From contig CANRMX010000023.1 of NCBI GenBank assembly GCA_947631855.1, forward strand, positions 1 to 32,850: DNA of 32,850 bases, given 5' to 3'. Below are positions 30,527 to 32,850 of the stretch, in pieces. The notes beneath the pieces were generated by a model. It did no database searches. It had not been told where the DNA came from and saw only the letters and a program-made list of their open reading frames with translations. This stretch comes from an uncultured Clostridia bacterium (lineage in GTDB: Bacteria; Bacillota; Clostridia; Oscillospirales; Acutalibacteraceae). Position 1 is the first letter of the stretch. Each line of letters starts with the position of its first letter. The translations under genes and the position numbers were made by a program.

Positions 30527-31757
30527 ATTCTTCGGATTTTTCATTGGCTTCCTCCGGTTCTTCGGTCATGTCGCACCATTTGCTTTTGAAGTCCCCGGCC
30601 TCTGGCAGCGGCATTCCGCTCACCATCGCCTGCGCCGAGGAGAGCTTCGAGGAATAGTCCAGATGGGCGTAGATGTTGGCGGTGGTGCTGAAATCCGAGT
30701 GACCGAGCCACTCCTGAATTTGCTTGAGGGGGACGCCGTTGGCAAGCAGGAGGCTGGCGCAGCTGTGGCGGAGATCGTGAAAGCGCATTTTCCGCAGCCC
30801 GTGACGCTGAATAAAAGCAGGAAACTGCGAGGTCAGATAATCCGGCTTCATGCGTTCGCCCAGTTCATCTACGAAAACGTAACCGTCATATTCGTAATTG
30901 TAGCAGTTCCCGCAGACCTTTTTGTTCAGCTCCTGCGCCTCCTTCACTTGCTGGAAGTATTCCCGAAAGCTGCCGACCAGCGGCAGGGTGCGCATACTGG
31001 ATTTTGTTTTAGCCGAGTCCTGCTCGATGATCTGCGTTTTTCCGTTTAACTGAACGGAGGTCACGGTGCGCTTGATCGTGATAGCACCTCGCTCAAAGTC
31101 GATAGCGTCCCATTTAAGACCGCAGACCTCCCCACGCCGCAGACCGTAGAAGGCTGCCACCAGAACCGGCAGTTCCAGCTTGGTACCCTTGATGACCGTG
31201 AACAGCTTTTGCAGCTCCGCCGCATCAAGAAACACCGGCTGAAAATCGTTCTTTTTCGGCCTGTCCACCTTCATTGCCACGTTCTGCGTTACCAGATCGG
31301 TTTTCAGTGCGTATTTCAGCGCCTGATGAATGACGGCATGGTAGTGGATCACGGAGTTGGGCTTGACGGTTTTCAGCTTCTCCGTGTAGAATTGCTGAAT
31401 GTGCCGAGCCTCCAAGCCCCGCAGAGTGTACCCTTTCTTGCGGAAATACGGTTCAATCGTGCGCTTGACCATGGATTCATACGATGAAAAGGTTGCGATT
31501 TTAATGCGCACCTTCACGATTTCCAGCCATTGCAGCAGATAATCCGCAAAGGGCATGTCCGAATTTAAGTCCTCCACCTCCTTCGGCGGCTCGTAAGTAC
31601 TGCGGATGCGGGCAAGCTCCGCCTCCGCCTTTCGTTTGTTTCCCTTTTCGGGAAGTCCCGTCGAGATCCATGGCCTGTGCCGCCTGCCGTTGACATCGAC
31701 GTAACTGAGTACCACGTAGTAGTACCCTTTTTTGGTTTCCAAGTGTCCTGATACCAT
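30525..31757 (-). CDS. Tyrosine recombinase (phage/ICE integrase)
   Basis: This 410-residue site-specific integrase has three parts: an N-terminal arm-binding domain (KKGYYYVVLSYVDVNGRRHR, residues 9-28), a SAM-like core-binding domain (about 65-165), and a catalytic domain. Catalytic residues visible are Arg in YGLRRGE near 208, HDLRH near 328-332, a later His in LGHSD near 352, and the nucleophilic Tyr in ANIYAH near 362. A CGNC pair near 284 occurs in a segment common in Firmicutes element integrases. AAAGGAG precedes the ATG. It probably integrates into the adjacent tRNA-Ser. Confidence 0.95.
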   Translation of the reverse strand: MVSGHLETKKGYYYVVLSYVDVNGRRHRPWISTGLPEKGNKRKAEAELARIRSTYEPPKEVEDLNSDMPFADYLLQWLEIVKVRIKIATFSSYESMVKRTIEPYFRKKGYTLRGLEARHIQQFYTEKLKTVKPNSVIHYHAVIHQALKYALKTDLVTQNVAMKVDRPKKNDFQPVFLDAAELQKLFTVIKGTKLELPVLVAAFYGLRRGEVCGLKWDAIDFERGAITIKRTVTSVQLNGKTQIIEQDSAKTKSSMRTLPLVGSFREYFQQVKEAQELNKKVCGNCYNYEYDGYVFVDELGERMKPDYLTSQFPAFIQRHGLRKMRFHDLRHSCASLLLANGVPLKQIQEWLGHSDFSTTANIYAHLDYSSKLSSAQAMVSGMPLPEAGDFKSKWCDMTEEPEEANEKSEE

Positions 31758-31796
31758 TCTTTAACTCCTTTCTTTTCTTCGGCAAACAGGACAGCT

Positions 31797-31830
31797 CACA
31801 CCGACAAGAACAGTATACCTTGCCGGTGTG
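31797..31830. promoter_or_regulatory. 12-bp inverted repeat upstream of the integrase
   Basis: Arms 31797-31808 and 31819-31830 (CACACCGxCAAG/CTTGxCGGTGTG) pair, with one A/C mismatch on the plus strand or a G-T wobble on the minus, around a GTATAC-containing loop. It sits 39 nt before the integrase start and lacks a T-run, so an operator or mRNA leader stem is more likely than a terminator. Confidence 0.5.
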
Positions 31831-31882
31831 GGTTCTGCCACTGTGCGATTTTGTCTTTTGAAAATGCCGCTCGGCTCGAATT

Positions 31883-32803
31883 TTACCGGGCGTCCCGGTT
31901 TCGCTCCCGCTGCCGCTTTAAGAGCTCCAAGCCCTTCAGAATGTCCCGCTTGATCTGCTCATCGGTGTACTGAGGCGGGAAAAATTCCTTGAAATCCTCC
32001 CGCCGGAAACGCAGCTGCTCCGCCTGATTCGGCTTTTCCTCGCTCATCACGTCGTAAATGTCCTGAGCACTGAGAACACCCTCCTGCGCCATTTTCTTGA
32101 GGCGGATCGCCTGTGCGTGAGAGGGCGTGCAGTCGTTCATGGTCATGGCGTCGAGCAGCGTCTTCTGCTCCGTCGGTTCCAGATAGGAAAGCTCCACGGC
32201 GGGATTGAAGGCGATTTTTCCATCGTCTACCATAGAAAGCAGTTCGGGGATTAAGTAAGTTAAGCGGATATATCGTTGAATTTGATTCCTACTTTCTCCA
32301 GCATCCAAAGCCACCCTTTCATCGCTTCTTATAAACTTCGTCCCAAGTTGGGACGAAGCTATACCCTGATGCTTCAGCGCCTCTAACTTCATCTTGTAGG
32401 CAAACGCCTTTTCACTGGGAAGAATGTGTTCCCGCTGCAAATTGGCGTCCACCATGGCGATCACCGCCTCGTCATCGGTCATTTCCCGGACGATCACCGG
32501 CATGGTTTCCATACCCAGCGCCTGACACGCCGCCAGCCGCCGATGCCCGGAAACGAGCTCGTACCCGCCCTCCGGCAACGGTCTCGCCAGCCCCGGAGTC
32601 AGGATTCCGAAGCGCCGGATGCTCTCGATCATGCGCTCCATCTCCTCACCGCTTTGCACCTTGAACGGGTGATCCTTGAAGGGGTGAAGCTCGTTGATCG
32701 GAATCTCTTTCACCCTTTCGAGCTTTGCATCATCCTGCTCCTCCTGTGTGGAAAATAAATCGTCCAAGGTCGATAAAGTAAAATCGGATTTTCTCTTTGT
32801 CAT
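31883..32803 (-). CDS. ParB/RepB/Spo0J-family protein of a mobile element
   Basis: This 306-residue protein has a ParB N-terminal nuclease-like domain with IPINELHPFKDHPF near residue 34, GILTPGLARP near 67, GHRRLAA near 86-92 (CTP-binding box II-like), and NLQREHILPSEKAFAYK near 117. A helix-turn-helix follows (ESRNQIQRYIRL near 170), with a charged C-terminus. No parA is seen within the window. On conjugative elements such proteins act in maintenance or regulation. The start at 32803 has a weak AAAGAGAGA site. Confidence 0.88.
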   Translation of the reverse strand: MTKRKSDFTLSTLDDLFSTQEEQDDAKLERVKEIPINELHPFKDHPFKVQSGEEMERMIESIRRFGILTPGLARPLPEGGYELVSGHRRLAACQALGMETMPVIVREMTDDEAVIAMVDANLQREHILPSEKAFAYKMKLEALKHQGIASSQLGTKFIRSDERVALDAGESRNQIQRYIRLTYLIPELLSMVDDGKIAFNPAVELSYLEPTEQKTLLDAMTMNDCTPSHAQAIRLKKMAQEGVLSAQDIYDVMSEEKPNQAEQLRFRREDFKEFFPPQYTDEQIKRDILKGLELLKRQRERNRDAR

Positions 32804-32850
32804 CGTTCGTAATCTCTCTTTCTTTGTTTTTTCGGAGCGTAAATTTCCTG

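Larger units (their letters stand above)
30414..32850. mobile_element. Integrated mobile element at tRNA-Ser (integrase, ParB-like), open at right edge
   Basis: A tyrosine recombinase ends 112 nt from the tRNA 3' end, and a ParB-like gene follows in the same orientation. Both are visibly A/T-richer than the arginine and phage regions. This is typical of a tRNA-targeted integrative conjugative or mobilisable element. The left boundary may instead lie at the half-tRNA near 30182, in which case the full tRNA belongs to the element. The right end is outside the window. Confidence 0.7.

Noticed and set aside
30525-31757. Integrase of the phage structural module
   Set aside because: It is more than 5 kb away across several unrelated chromosomal genes and lies next to its own tRNA target and ParB-like gene.

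Overview
The window looks like a chromosomal stretch of a GC-rich, low-GC-phylum (Firmicutes/Clostridia, probably Oscillospiraceae-type) gut anaerobe. The reasons are strong AGGAGG-type ribosome binding sites, sigma-A-like promoters with 17-nt spacers, a PBSX-like phage module, and an integrase and ParB-like pair of the kind found in Firmicutes conjugative elements. The genus assignment is inference; no rRNA or marker gene is present.

Layout. (1) 1-579 has no gene. It holds a structured segment resembling a HEARO/IscB-omega-RNA-like or IS200/IS605-derived element, plus a 15-bp hairpin. (2) 580-3213, minus strand: a metal-resistance operon of ArsR-type sensor, free-standing HMA metal-binding protein and P1B-type ATPase without an N-terminal HMA domain, with a clear promoter. 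(3) 3341-12770, minus strand: one long arginine operon read argG - Nudix - argH - argC - argJ - argB - [220-bp repeat array] - argD - argF - GNAT. It encodes every step from glutamate to arginine if ArgJ is bifunctional; carbamoyl-phosphate synthase is not in the window. (4) 12998-14834, minus strand: a second Nudix hydrolase and the ribosome-rescue GTPase HflX, each with its own promoter. (5) 14906-25170, minus strand: a compact 15-gene phage structural module with small and large terminase, portal, protease, decoration protein, capsid, connectors and a PBSX-type baseplate. It has no recognisable sheath, tube, tape measure, fibre, lysis, replication or integrase gene. (6) 25171-25440: a leader region with a perfect GC-only cloverleaf and an intrinsic terminator. 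(7) 25462-26365, plus strand: two TM2-domain membrane proteins. (8) 26444-29938, minus strand: nagB, a MATE transporter, and a lipoprotein joining a solute-binding fold to a peptidoglycan-binding domain. (9) 30022-32850: a tRNA-Ser(CGA) locus with a duplicated 5' half, followed by a tyrosine recombinase and a ParB-like protein. These start an integrated element that runs off the right edge and is visibly more A/T-rich than the rest.

Most interesting signals. First is the intact-looking head-plus-baseplate cluster with no tail shaft, which could be a reduced prophage, a domesticated DNA-packaging particle or a defective remnant. Second is the four-way-junction cloverleaf just upstream of it. 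Third is the higher-order 220-bp repeat array inside the arginine operon. Fourth is the tRNA-Ser region, where a half-tRNA, a complete tRNA and mirrored candidate integrase arm sites suggest that the mobile element carries a replacement tRNA.
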